A DNA stretch of 64,000 nucleotides from Rhizobium sullae (GCF_025200715.1 NZ_CP104143.1:2170001-2234000); one strand, 5' to 3'. Numbered from the stretch's first letter, positions 37,370 through 46,670 are shown. The notes: generated by a model from the letters alone, not told the origin. Made by a program: numbers and translations.

Positions 37370-37874
37370 GGCAGGTCATGCGAACTCCGCAGTGACACAG
37401 CGATATTATCGGAATAGCCCGCGCGATGTTGCGGATTACAAGGCATCAGTCCGTTTCTTTCAGGAATGCTTGCAGTCCCTGTTGATCAATGGCCAACAGG
37501 TGGCACGCTTCGGGTTTGATCCCGAAGCACACGAGTGGTTCAAGCGCCTGGCGATCGCCAGCGGCATTGAGAGCGCATGCGGTCTTTCGGGGGTTGAGGC
37601 TGACGGAGCAGTCCGTTCAGACTTCGTATTCGCGCCAACCCTGGAAAACATGCTCGACCTTTATCTCGCGCACCGAGCCCTAATGTCGTCCAAACTAACG
37701 GCTCCTGCATCGAATTGGAATGTCCAAGGCGTTCCTCTTCTCGGGCTCGTATTGGCGATCCGGCAGTGGGTTTTCGAAAAGGGGTTCGGTGAGATGTACC
37801 GCCAAGGCGTGCGACGAGCATTGAAGTTGCTTGCGGCCGGTGAAATCGCCCTCCCCACCGTATTGGAGATTTGA
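37353..37874 (+). pseudogene. C-terminal part of a tyrosine recombinase-like protein
   Basis: 173 residues from ATG 37353, but an in-frame stop lies 9 bases upstream and homology begins at once, so the 5' part is lost. ATAGHANSAVTQRYY fits the last catalytic box of tyrosine recombinases (GH..S..T..Y with nucleophilic Tyr). About 150 further residues form an unknown C-terminal extension. The upstream boxes with the first Arg are missing, so it cannot be active. The next gene follows after 2 bases. Confidence 0.6.
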
Positions 37875-37876
37875 TT

Positions 37877-39022
37877 ATGGATAACAGTTTTTATTCGAAC
37901 CGGCTTTCGAACAACCACCTGCGACGCTACGCGAGTGGGATGGAAAGGCTCTACCTTCCAGAAACCGTGAAGCGCACCGGAGATAAGAAAGCCATCGAAG
38001 GCAGACGAAACAAGCTTGATGACCGGTGGGTGATTGAGACGGACGACCCGACGAAGAAACGTGACACGGAGGTCACGATCTTGTTTGACGGCTTCGTCGA
38101 TTATGGTGGGATCAGGCTCAATCATCCCAGTTTGAGTCTGGATAGACTGAACAAGAAAACCATCATCTTGCATAAACTCGGCGTGGGATTTGACAGCGAG
38201 CCACTCAGTGCTCGGATCTGCCTTGAGTTTAGCGGAGCATATGATTGGTTCATCCGATGGAGGAACGGTCGCGGTATTTACTATAACCACGGCCTCGTGC
38301 AATCGGATTTCGACAACTTTTGCGAATTGCTCGCAACGAATGACATCCTCAACTTGGTCCCATTCGAAGAGCGGCTGGATAACCTGTTTTCTGAATTCAA
38401 GCGGGAAACCAAGGTGCTCTCCGATCTAACGGCTGCTTCTGACGATCCCGACTTTTTTGATTGGGCCCTTATGGCTGGATGGATTGGAGTGACCAACCTG
38501 GCACTCTCGTCCTCGGCAAGGTTTCAGCATGCACTCCTGGAACGGCTGGCAAAGGTCAAAGATACGCATTCAAGGCGCATCCAGCGATGCCTTGCTGCCA
38601 AGACTGTCAATGTTCGCGATCCGAAAACCGAGAACACTGTCATGCGATATCTCACCGTGTGGCGAACAATCTATGCTCTGTCTGAGAAGCACGTATTGGA
38701 GACCAACGGAATCGAAAATGACGTGTTCCATGGCCGCAGCGTGGGCTCAATTGCTGCCGAGGTCGCCCGCGAGGCAGACCGAACGAGAACACTTCATCCA
38801 GACGATTTCTTTCGCATCCTCCAAAAGGCAACACACTGGATGCTGAACTACGCTGACTTCATCATTGGGGCAGCAGAGTTGGTGCTGAATTTTAAGCCCA
38901 CCGGAGACAAGATCAGCAGGGTAAGGGCGTATCGTATCACGCCGCACTGGCTTCGTGAGCGATCCTACTCAAAGGAGCAGTGGCTCGTCGTTCGCCAGCA
39001 TCGCGCCGACCAGTTGTCGTAG
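37877..39022 (+). CDS. Large protein linked to the recombinase fragment, function unknown
   Basis: 381 residues. Soluble, charged, with LNNHLRRYASGMERLYLP-like lead, no clear motif; perhaps a companion of the recombinase in a multi-gene integration module, since such companions are usually translated in tandem with it. ATG 37877; an upstream TTG (37871) would overlap the previous stop. Its 3' end overlaps a convergent acetyltransferase frame by 54 bases, so the true C-terminus may be truncated at the junction. Base composition is AT-richer than the core. Confidence 0.5.
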   Translation: MDNSFYSNRLSNNHLRRYASGMERLYLPETVKRTGDKKAIEGRRNKLDDRWVIETDDPTKKRDTEVTILFDGFVDYGGIRLNHPSLSLDRLNKKTIILHKLGVGFDSEPLSARICLEFSGAYDWFIRWRNGRGIYYNHGLVQSDFDNFCELLATNDILNLVPFEERLDNLFSEFKRETKVLSDLTAASDDPDFFDWALMAGWIGVTNLALSSSARFQHALLERLAKVKDTHSRRIQRCLAAKTVNVRDPKTENTVMRYLTVWRTIYALSEKHVLETNGIENDVFHGRSVGSIAAEVAREADRTRTLHPDDFFRILQKATHWMLNYADFIIGAAELVLNFKPTGDKISRVRAYRITPHWLRERSYSKEQWLVVRQHRADQLS

Positions 39023-39397
39023 GTGTATAGCTGAAAATTTATTCTGTTCATCTTGATCGATTTCCAATGATTGAAACGCTGTCCATAGTTGGAGGCTTGA
39101 CGCTGCCCCCTTGGCCACTTGGAGAAGCGCGTCACCAGCGCCCTGCCCCTGCCAAGACGGCAATACGTACAGCAGGTCAATCCAATCAGCCCGGAATGCA
39201 ATAAAGCCGACGATTTCATCTTCCAGCGCACCCCATACCTCGCATTCGCTGAATACGTGCTCTCGAAAGTAAGCGCGATCTTCGGTAGGCGTATGGAGCC
39301 CCGCCAACCACGGAAGCCGCTCGTCAAATGAGGCCCGAAGGATAATGGCGGCGCGGTCCATCTCTTCCAGACTCAGACGTCTAAGGCTGAAGGGCAT
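38969..39397 (-). pseudogene. GNAT acetyltransferase with a replaced C-terminus
   Basis: From ATG 39397 the protein begins MPFSLRRLSLEEMDRAA and shows a GNAT core with YVLPSWQGQGAGDALLQVAK, the acetyl-CoA loop, up to LQLWT near 39090. The expected following strand (typically an Asn/Ala..RFYE..GF motif) is absent and is replaced by unrelated sequence ending LANDEPLLL that overlaps the neighbouring gene. The gene was therefore cut by a rearrangement. Substrate unknown. Confidence 0.6.
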
Positions 39398-39487
39398 AGG
39401 AGCTTTCGTCTTCGTTGTGACTGCCTGCGATCGCCTTGACTGCAGCCGCCGATGTTCCACCAGACGTTCTTCAATTCACTATGATGC

Positions 39488-40195
39488 TCAGAGCCAAAAC
39501 GGCGTCAATTTCCTGAAGTCCGACTTCACCGGCGATTCCGGCAGCCGCAATGCACGCAGTCGTCCCGGCGTGCCGTTCGCAACTTCTTGCGACTGCCAAC
39601 CCAAATTGGTCTCGAAATAGTGTGACGCCGTCGCTACCCCCGGCCACCAGTAATCATCGAGAACAACGAGTCCGCCGGGCCTTACCACGATCTGCAGGTA
39701 ATAAAGGTCGATGAATACGTTGTGAAACACGTGGCTGCCATCGACGAACGCAGCATCGGCCAACAACCCCTCTGTGGCAAGCCGGGGTAGTGCGATTTGG
39801 GATTTTTCCCTCAACAACGCAGCGATACCGTCCAACTGGGCTGCACGGATCGCTTCCCAGCCAGCATTGCGAAACTCGCTTTCCTGGAACGGATCGAGAA
39901 TTAAATGCCGTTTGCCGCCGACCGAAATCAGAGCCTCACCGATCGCCAGGGCCGAGCTGCCATACGCAAGGCCAATCTCTATAACCGTGTCGGGATTTTC
40001 GGCAGCCGTTACATCGCGAATTGCGTCGCAGTCGCGTTCGGGCAGTGTTACGTTTGCGAAATCGTCGACAGTGCGGGCGCGTGAAGGGCCATTAATGGCC
40101 AGTTTCCGCCGTACTTCTCGGATCGTATCGAGATGCGTCATCGCAGTAACTCTCCCTTCAGCGTGCATGGTCTCCAAATCCTCGGGCTCGCTCAT
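39488..40195 (-). CDS. Class I SAM-dependent methyltransferase (cephalosporin hydroxylase/TylF-like fold)
   Basis: 235 residues. SAM-site strand DTVIEIGLAYGSSALAIGEAL near residue 70, an acidic second strand HLILDPFQ, and AAFVDGSHVFHNVFIDLYYL with VRPGGLVVLDDYWW define a class I methyltransferase of the Methyltransf_24 type. ATG 40195 shares one base with the stop of the upstream gene, so they are coupled. Substrate unknown. Confidence 0.78.
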   Translation of the reverse strand: MSEPEDLETMHAEGRVTAMTHLDTIREVRRKLAINGPSRARTVDDFANVTLPERDCDAIRDVTAAENPDTVIEIGLAYGSSALAIGEALISVGGKRHLILDPFQESEFRNAGWEAIRAAQLDGIAALLREKSQIALPRLATEGLLADAAFVDGSHVFHNVFIDLYYLQIVVRPGGLVVLDDYWWPGVATASHYFETNLGWQSQEVANGTPGRLRALRLPESPVKSDFRKLTPFWL

Positions 40196-41025
40196 CAATC
40201 GTCCTCGTCCCTCAGCTCAACCCATTTCCCGGAAGCCCTGTCTAGACCGAGAACGGTGGACTGCGCTGAACCCAGCGATTTCAGTTCGCGATCCGCCAGG
40301 TAGGGCAGCTCGATCCCGTAGGCAGTTGCCCGATCGAGAGCGTCTTGACCGCTGATCCCAAGCCTTCTGATGGCACGTTGGAGACTCAAGGCTCCAATGG
40401 CCCAGCCTTCGAGGGTCGTGCGCTCGTACTCCGGATGGCCCCTCTCGAACCGGCTGCGATTCTCCGTTCGATAGGCATTCACTGACTTCAATATGCTGGT
40501 TATCGCGTCCTCGTCGGACATATACCCAGCCTCGAACCCGGTCTTGCCCGGCCAATCCTCTTCATGCCACCACTTCGGACCTTTTGTGCGACTTTCATTC
40601 CCGCCGAGTTCGAACCGCCAATAGGCTCCCCGGGCTCGGAAATACCAAAATTGCCCGTCCAGCTGTCCTTCGGCTTGAACGGGGCACCAACCCGCCAGTT
40701 CGCCCAATGTGAAATCCTGCAAGGTTTCGAGCTTCTTCCTGGTTTCCCGCTCAAGCTTCAGGCGCTGCAGATCGAACAGCGCATCCTCGTCCTCTTTCTC
40801 GAAATCCAGATCGAAGCCCTTCGCTCGTGCGACCTCGAAGAACCCGTGAAGCTTTGGTCCTTCGGTTGGGCTCCAATGCTCACCCTCGCGACGGAAGCCT
40901 TCATTGTCAGCAGCTCGCTCGATGTCGCTGCGCTGCTCTGCGGAGGTGTCAGAGAACATGATGAAATGGGTGGGGGTGCCGTTAGCCCATTCCGTCCGCC
41001 AATGGATGGTCGGTTTATCTGCCAT
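40195..41025 (-). CDS. Hypothetical soluble protein
   Basis: 276 residues, acidic and tryptophan-rich, without membrane segments or known motifs. The N-terminal HWRTEWANGTPTHFIMFSD could be a short beta domain; the middle has RLKLERETRKKLETLQDF helix and WYFRARGAYWRFELGG. Overlaps the gene before it by 11 bases and the methyltransferase after it by one, so it is part of a compact reverse-strand unit. No function is suggested. Confidence 0.6.
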   Translation of the reverse strand: MADKPTIHWRTEWANGTPTHFIMFSDTSAEQRSDIERAADNEGFRREGEHWSPTEGPKLHGFFEVARAKGFDLDFEKEDEDALFDLQRLKLERETRKKLETLQDFTLGELAGWCPVQAEGQLDGQFWYFRARGAYWRFELGGNESRTKGPKWWHEEDWPGKTGFEAGYMSDEDAITSILKSVNAYRTENRSRFERGHPEYERTTLEGWAIGALSLQRAIRRLGISGQDALDRATAYGIELPYLADRELKSLGSAQSTVLGLDRASGKWVELRDEDD

Positions 41026-42384
41026 TTACGAGGTCCTCGAACAGCTTGCGGGCTTCGACGTCGCTCCGGCGATAAGATGGGAGGCGAGCATCCCTGATGC
41101 GCTTACGAACATGAAAGGTGATATCGCCATCCACGGGCTCATCGCCAAGGATCGCAGCGGCCTCTTCCGGCGAGAGGACGGCCTCGGCCGGTTCCGGGAT
41201 GCCATTGACCCGCGCAAGCGCCTCCAAGCTTTTGTTTTCGTCGAGGCGCAGCATTTCCTCTGCAGCAGTGGCTGTCATGTAGCCTTGCGACCAGCTCCAA
41301 AGGATGTCGTGAACGGTCTTAGGGTTCACATGATCGAAAGTGATGTCGCCAAAGCTTGCAAGGTAGTAATCCGGGCGCTTTTGTGGCGGCTCCAGGTTTT
41401 CAAGAACAACCACCGCAGGCTGGTTGTAGCCCTCGGTGGCATCCGCCTCGAAACCGGACAAGACTTTGGTCATTAACGGATTACTTCTCGATCGGTCCAT
41501 CATCGTCCAGCCAAGCTTGTCGTAGAAAGGGACGGCGTCGGGCGCAGCGTTCACCTCCAGACTGATAACACCCTGCTGCGCGGCGAAGGTTTCGAGCCCA
41601 GTCATCAGTACGCGTCCAAGCCCCTTGCGTTGGAACGCGGCCTTGATCGCAACCGTCCGCACCACGCCCTTGCTGTTAGACGTCAGATCGAGACGGGCGG
41701 CTCCAACTGGATTGTTCCCTGCAGAAGCAAGAGCGGGAAATGTCCATCCCGATGATCATCGGAATGATTCTCATCGTACCCGGACAACCCGCGATCCTCA
41801 AACAGCACGCGGCGGCGAATGGCATGATAAGCTTGCCAATGAGCATCAGCCGACACGCGCACAACCTCCAACGCCAGGCTTGCGACGTCGTCCCAGAGGT
41901 AAGCTATCTGATTAAAAGTGGCCGAACCAAGCGTGATCGGACCTGCCGCAGATGGTAACCCTCCTAGCCGCTCATAGAAGCTGCGATGCGGATTCTTTTT
42001 GAGTGCGACCACCGCCAAGCCCTTGCGGCCTGACCGCTTGAGGTCGGTAGCGACATACCTGAAGAGAATCGATCCAAGATGGTGCTGCTGGAATTCGGCC
42101 AATACGTAGATGGCGTAAACCTCGTTCTCCGACGGAAACGCCTCACGGCGCGTCGGCCCGCCACTGGCAAAACCGACAACGACATCATCTGAACAGGCGA
42201 CATAATAAGTCACGCCCGGCCTGCCAAAGGTTCTGCGATGCCGTTGCTCCTGCTGATCGTATGACATCCCGTCCAGGAAATCGGCGGGCAAGATACCTGC
42301 AAATGTCGAACGCCACGCGTCGACAACGACTTTGGCGATCTTCGGGATGTCGCGTTCGTGAGCGGGGCGAATGTCGATAGACAT
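41015..42384 (-). pseudogene. Tandem GNAT acetyltransferase split by a frameshift
   Basis: Start ATG 42384 (MSIDIRPAHERDIPKIAK). A complete first GNAT domain runs to about residue 155 (GSILFRYVATDLKRSG). A second GNAT begins with ALEVVRVSADAHWQAYH. Near 41700-41720 the frame is lost after LLLLQGTI. The other frame carries on with VGAARLDLTSNSKG, VVRTVAIKAAFQRKGLGRVLM and FYDKLGW, then about 145 residues of unknown domain to 41015. Restoring one base would give one protein of about 455 residues. As sequenced, it is two open frames (42384 to 41683 and 41665 to 41015). Confidence 0.72.
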
Positions 42385-42592
42385 AGTTGATCGCGTCCCT
42401 TTCAGGGCTCCTTCATTAAAGCAAGCCAGCGCGAACGTCTCGCGTGTGCTCTCCTGGCCGATATTAGTGACCGCGATCCTTTGCGCCCGAGTCGCCGCTA
42501 CGGGAGACGGCCACAGTTTCATCATCTGACCGTGGCCTCAATTTGCTTTGAACTCAATGCGTTTCACTCCGACGCTAGTCCCGGTAGTGATC

Positions 42593-42872
42593 CTACGCCA
42601 GCGACTTTCGGAAATAGATGACCCGGGCCGTCTCGCAAAACACCAACTCTCATGCGCCTTGTGTGAGCGCCGGTTTTTGATCTCCGCGTCTGAGCAAAGC
42701 TCGTGAAACCCTTGCTCTTTCAAATCATCAGATATCGCATCGAGGAGTGGACGGCCGATACGGTGTCGACGGTGCATCGGATCAACCCAGATTCCTTCAA
42801 GGAAAGGGACCGATTGTGCTGTGCAGCGATTTGCGTATTCACGAATGCATATTTCGGCGAAACCAGGAAACG
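42593..42872 (-). pseudogene. Fragment of an AAC(6')-like aminoglycoside acetyltransferase
   Basis: Reading three pieces in order gives GFAEICIREYANRC, VPFLEGIWVDPMHRRHRIG, LSDDLKEQGFHEL-type helix, CSDAEIKNRRSHKAHESW, then in a shifted frame ETARVIYFRKSLA and a stop at 42593. That is the second half of an aminoglycoside 6'-N-acetyltransferase, with an indel near 42640 and the N-terminal half missing beyond about 42872, where a DUF3592-like gene ends. Not functional. Confidence 0.65.
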
Positions 42873-43271
42873 CTAAGGACTTTGCTCGCTCCGCCCAAGG
42901 ATATCAGCCCGCTGGCAAGTTCCGGTAGCTGGCACGATGTCGAGCTTATCCCCGACCTTAAAACCATCACGAGGCGTGCCGATCTCAAAATTGTATCTGC
43001 ATGCGAGGGGCTCCCCAGTGGGAGCAGTCCTTGAGAAAGAAAGTTCTGCCATCGTTATGATCTTCACCCCACGACGATTAACTTCCTCTTCCCAAACGGC
43101 TTCTATCGTCGCCACCGTGCGCTCAAAAGAGTGCAGTCGCCATAGATAAAGACCAAGAATGGCTATGCAGATCACCAATCCAACTAATGGAAACACGACT
43201 CTCATCACTGCGAGTTGTCGCGTCGCCTTTGCATCGTATGTTTGTCGAAGCATCACCACCCACCCTCGCAT
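42873..43271 (-). CDS. DUF3592-like membrane protein
   Basis: 132 residues from ATG 43271. One clear membrane helix (VVFPLVGLVICIAILGLYLW), then an extracytoplasmic beta domain with TVATIEAVWEEEVNRRG and YNFEIGTPRDGFKVGDKLDIVP, the DUF3592 texture. The usual second membrane helix at the C-terminus is absent; the protein ends with GRSEQSP at the junction with the acetyltransferase fragment, so it may be shortened. Function unknown. Confidence 0.6.
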   Translation of the reverse strand: MRGWVVMLRQTYDAKATRQLAVMRVVFPLVGLVICIAILGLYLWRLHSFERTVATIEAVWEEEVNRRGVKIITMAELSFSRTAPTGEPLACRYNFEIGTPRDGFKVGDKLDIVPATGTCQRADILGRSEQSP

Positions 43272-43329
43272 CAAGCGCAACTATGGAGGGTCTGTTCGAT
43301 CCTTGCAATGAACGAACGTACTCGGCAGT

Positions 43330-43605
43330 GTGATGGGGACACCGCTTACGGTGTTTCGCGACGGCGGCCGCTTGAACTTACGAAAGGTCGGCGGCCCGGT
43401 GTTCGACAGCGATTTTCGAGCAAGGGAACGTGACGCGCTTTCGGCAACAATCATCATCGATGATCCGAAACCGCTATCCCTAGAGTATCAAAGCGCGGGC
43501 GTCACTTTTCACCAAGCGCTGAAGACTGAGCCCTGGGACACTCGCACATTCATCGTGCGCGACGTCGACGGAAATCTGATCGCGTTCGCAGGAGGCCAGA
43601 ATTAG
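43330..43605 (+). pseudogene. C-terminal part of a VOC/glyoxalase-fold protein
   Basis: 91 residues. The pattern IIIDDPKPLSLEYQSAGVTFHQALKTEPWDTRTFIVRDVDGNLIAFA is the second half of a VOC domain. The first half with its metal ligand is missing, and no start upstream restores it, so this is a truncated gene. GTG 43330 or ATG 43333 could start a short product. Confidence 0.55.
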
Positions 43606-44029
43606 GCCGCCGATCGAAACTCGGCCGAGGTGTAGCTGGCGCATTCAGCAGGACTGGCCCGTGAGAGGGGGTTCGTCCCTCGTAAACGGAACGCTCTCAT
43701 AACCGGCCCTGCATTCTCTTGCAGGGTCTGCCTGCAGAGGCGGCGCTCTTGCCCGCTCATTGCGGCGATAGATTGGCCATCCGCATTGCCTGCGCCAGCA
43801 TCACGTTATTGCCGGTGCGCAAATTTGATTCCATAATTTGAACGGCGATATCCGACTCGATGCCAATTCCTGTTTTTCCGATGGCTTCATGGTCGCTGGA
43901 CCTCGGCGTTTGAGCTTACCCACGCTTTACATTCTTGGATGTCATGAGGTGATTGCCGCAACCTGGACGCTATCGAAAGTCCAGATTGGTCGGTTGGCTT
44001 CCGACGAACGTCCGCAACAAGGGGGGGTC
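43606..44029. other. Non-coding stretch between VOC fragment and grpB
   Basis: 424 bases without a convincing gene. It holds a hairpin CCCTGC-N8-GCAGGG (43707-43726) and a larger fold from TGAGAG (43672) to CTCTCA (43699). A 25-codon frame on the reverse strand near 43754-43831 (MESNLRTGNNVM..) may be the end of a lost gene. Confidence 0.4.
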
Positions 44030-44539
44030 ATGGCAGAGCGTGTGGAAATCGCTACATATGACAAACAGTGGCCCGGCCATTTTCGCGATATCGCGGCAAG
44101 CCTCCAGGCCCTGATCGGACTTGAGGTTATTGCCATCGATCATATAGGCAGCACTGCGGTTCCCGGCCTTTCAGCAAAGCCTCTGATCGACATTGACGTC
44201 ACATTGCCAAGTCCTGAACATGTGTTGGCGGCCATCAGCACGATGGAGGACGCAGGCTATGAAAACCGTGGGAATCGTTATGAGCGGGACGTTTACGCAT
44301 TCTTGATGACATCGACGAATCCCAAACGGCGGGTCTATCTACTGCCGCAGGGAAACGAAACGCATCAGAAACGTATAATTTTTCGAGACTATCTGATTGC
44401 GCATCCGCAGATCATGGCGGAATACTCGGCGCTCAAGCAAAAACTCGCACGAGAATATGCCTATGACGGTGATGGCTACACGCGGGCGAAAGCCGATTTT
44501 GTGAACCGTGTCGTCGCCACAGCTCGCAGCACCAGATGA
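44030..44539 (+). CDS. GrpB-family protein (nucleotidyltransferase fold)
   Basis: 169 residues. VEIATYDKQWPGHFRDIAASL, then IDHIGSTAVPGLSAKPLIDIDVTL, with GS and D-x-D as in the nucleotidyltransferase superfamily, and VYLLPQG..HQKRIIFRDYLIAHP are the GrpB signature. Complete length. Activity of GrpB proteins is unproven. ATG 44030 follows a G-rich AAGGGGGGG ribosome site; an upstream open extension lacks homology. Confidence 0.88.
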   Translation: MAERVEIATYDKQWPGHFRDIAASLQALIGLEVIAIDHIGSTAVPGLSAKPLIDIDVTLPSPEHVLAAISTMEDAGYENRGNRYERDVYAFLMTSTNPKRRVYLLPQGNETHQKRIIFRDYLIAHPQIMAEYSALKQKLAREYAYDGDGYTRAKADFVNRVVATARSTR

Positions 44540-44623
44540 AGAGCCCGCTGCGTTCGCGACACCGCTGGATTCCTCGTACGAAACAAGTTCATTGACACCA
44601 CCGACTTCCATAAGGAGCACAGA

Positions 44624-45418
44624 GTGACCCTGGTATCCGAAACCGAAGTCGCCGCCCGCTGGAACGAAAACGCCGACCAATGGGCACATGATGTCCGGAA
44701 CGGCTACGACACTTACCGCGACCTATTCACTTTTCCGGCGTTTCAAGCCTTTCTGCCAAGCATCGCAGGATTGGAAATCATCGATTTCGGCTGCGGTGAA
44801 GGCTCCAACACGAGGCGGTTCGCCGAGATCGGTGCGCGAATGACCGGCATCGATCTTTCCGAGAAAATGATTGGTCATGCACGGGAGGCTGAACACCACC
44901 TTCCACTCGGTATCCGATACGAGGTTGCATCCTACAGCCAGAACACCGGGTTCGAGGATGCCTCCTTCGATGCCGTCGTCTCGACCATGGCCTTGATGGA
45001 CGGGCCGGATTTCCCAGCGGCGATGCGAGAGGCTTTCAGACTGCTACGGCCCGGTGGATTCATTGCGTTTAGCGTTCTGCACCCTTGTTTCATTACCCCG
45101 GGGTTACAGTGGCAGAAGGATATCAATGAAAAGCCGACCGGCTTGGTCGTTGCTCGATATTTCGACCAAACCAAGTTTGTCGAGAGTTGGCGCTTTGGTG
45201 ACCGGCCGAGCGATGAGGACGTAGTGCTGTTTGAGGTGCCTCGCTTTCCCCGCACGCTCAGCGAATATCTCAACGGGATCGCCCAGGCAGGGTTTCGGAT
45301 TGTTGACGTCCGTGAGCCGCAACCAACGCCCGAGGCGTGCGGGGCCGCACCCCGTTTCGCGAGATGGCGTGACTTGGCGGCGTTCGTGCTTATGATCCGG
45401 GCGGAACGAACCGAATGA
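44624..45418 (+). CDS. Class I SAM-dependent methyltransferase
   Basis: 264 residues. SAM site LEIIDFGCGEGSNTRRFAE near residue 50, ARMTGIDLSEKMI, FDAVVSTMALMD and LLRPGGFIAFSVLHPCF define a Methyltransf_11 enzyme. GTG 44624 follows AAGGAG by six bases. Complete and intact, unlike several neighbours. Substrate unknown; genes like this often methylate small molecules. Confidence 0.85.
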   Translation: MTLVSETEVAARWNENADQWAHDVRNGYDTYRDLFTFPAFQAFLPSIAGLEIIDFGCGEGSNTRRFAEIGARMTGIDLSEKMIGHAREAEHHLPLGIRYEVASYSQNTGFEDASFDAVVSTMALMDGPDFPAAMREAFRLLRPGGFIAFSVLHPCFITPGLQWQKDINEKPTGLVVARYFDQTKFVESWRFGDRPSDEDVVLFEVPRFPRTLSEYLNGIAQAGFRIVDVREPQPTPEACGAAPRFARWRDLAAFVLMIRAERTE

Positions 45419-45430
45419 CGGGTGCCCGTT

Positions 45431-45823
45431 TCAAATTGACGGGTCTGTCATCACAGTTCCCTGGTGAAACAGCATTTTCCAGCCCAGATCAGAAAGCTTC
45501 CAGATTGAGCTGCGCAAAACATGTCGCTCAGACCCATCGCCCTTCGTGCGCCGGGTGCGATAGGTCAGCAACACCGCATCGGAAGAAATGAAGCTGAGTG
45601 CATAATCGTAGGTCAGCAATTCGCCAGCGTCTTCACCGTCGTTTTCCTGCACGAGAAGATCGATGATCTCCGCACGGCGATATGCCCTCCCCGAAGCTCC
45701 GAACTCAACAAACCCTTCCGCGAGAAGCGCTTCGACCGCCGTTCTTGAACGGCGTATTTCGGGACGGTGCAAGGCTTCTTCGAGAGACCGGATTTCATTC
45801 AGCAGGTCAGGTAAATTTCTCAT
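45431..45823 (-). CDS. DUF4440/SnoaL-like (NTF2-fold) protein
   Basis: 130 residues. LNEIRSLEEALHRPEIRRSRTAVEALLAEGFVEFGASGRAYRRAEII matches DUF4440. It is followed by strands ALSFISSDAVLLTYRTRR and SSIWKLSDLGWKMLFHQGT with the family-ending W..FHQ. A small cone-shaped dimeric fold, enzymatic role unknown. Start ATG 45823. Convergent with the methyltransferase, 12 bases apart. Confidence 0.85.
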   Translation of the reverse strand: MRNLPDLLNEIRSLEEALHRPEIRRSRTAVEALLAEGFVEFGASGRAYRRAEIIDLLVQENDGEDAGELLTYDYALSFISSDAVLLTYRTRRTKGDGSERHVLRSSIWKLSDLGWKMLFHQGTVMTDPSI

Positions 45824-45994
45824 GCCCCTCCCCCAAGCCCTGAACCACCAGCATCCACTTTCAGGCAGACTATCGGACATGCTCGACATCGAAATAAAAG
45901 CCAATCTCGGGAGCCTTTCGGCCGCCCAATTCGGAAAAGCTTTCGATGACAACGCGCAAAGGCCCAAATGCTCGCCTTGTATCCGATTTCCTCT

Positions 45995-46579
45995 TCACTC
46001 ACCCTCGCCAGTGTTTCCGCACGCGACTCGTGGCGCATGCGGCGAAATGAATTCTCGGCTAAGCAAACCCATCATTATGTCATCGTGCCAATGTCCGTTA
46101 ACAAATGCCGCCTCACGTTCACGACCTTCGACGATAAACCCGCACTTCTCATAGGCTCGGATGGCCCTCGCATTGTAGGCAAGCACGCGAATAGCGATCC
46201 GATGAAGCTCCATCGTCCCGAACGCGTGATCCAACAACAGCATGATCGCTTCGGTACCGAAGCCGCGCCCGAGCGACGCCGCATCGTAGATGCCTATCGC
46301 CATCGAGGCTCGACGATCCTGCGGATCAACTCTATCCAATCTGATCTCGCCGATAAGCACCCCTCCGGCTTCAATAACCCAGGCATGGGGATGCTGAATG
46401 AGCTTTTGCACCCATCCCGCTGCGCCTTCCACCGTTATTGGTCGCACGTCCTTTCGACTGACCCCGAACATCTCGACAATTTCTGGATTGTATCCCAATC
46501 GAAATCGAGCCTCGGCGTCGGCTACACGGGGTATGCGAAGTCTGACGTGCTGTCCTTCCAAGCTCGGTCGTATACTCAA
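45995..46579 (-). CDS. GNAT acetyltransferase, RimJ/RimL-like
   Basis: 194 residues, complete GNAT. LEGQHVRLRIPRVADAEARF opens the fold, and IGIYDAASLGRGFGTEAIMLLLDHAF is the acetyl-CoA loop. RIAIRVLAYNARAIRAYEKCGF carries the Asn and Tyr catalytic region. TTG 46579 is the only start near the domain and has GGAA upstream. Target unknown (N-terminal residues, ribosomal proteins or drugs). Confidence 0.82.
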   Translation of the reverse strand: MSIRPSLEGQHVRLRIPRVADAEARFRLGYNPEIVEMFGVSRKDVRPITVEGAAGWVQKLIQHPHAWVIEAGGVLIGEIRLDRVDPQDRRASMAIGIYDAASLGRGFGTEAIMLLLDHAFGTMELHRIAIRVLAYNARAIRAYEKCGFIVEGREREAAFVNGHWHDDIMMGLLSREFISPHAPRVACGNTGEGE

Positions 46580-46604
46580 GGCTTCCGTTCCCGCATAATT
46601 CCCC

Positions 46605-46670
46605 TGTCGAACCTATCCCATGTCGATGATGGTCCGGATCAACCCATACGCCCTCAGGCCCGCGTCTTCG
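46605..46670 (-). pseudogene. Short GNAT-like fragment
   Basis: EGVWVDPDHHRHGIG on the reverse strand resembles the EGIWVDPMHRRHRIG segment of the AAC(6') fragment at 42.8 kb. Flanking sequence has no further homology, so it looks like a small leftover or duplication. Confidence 0.3.

Larger units (their letters stand above)
37345..39095 (+). mobile_element. Remnant of an integrase module at the left edge of the accessory region
   Basis: Starts where the GGDEF-EAL gene is cut and ends where an acetyltransferase gene is cut, so both junctions interrupt other genes. Contains the recombinase-like fragment and the adjacent large gene. No terminal repeats or att site could be identified by eye. 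Confidence 0.45.

Noticed and set aside
43672..43726. Hairpins considered as integron attC sites
   Set aside because: No GTTRRRY/RYYYAAC core sites, and neighbouring genes lie on both strands without cassette spacing.
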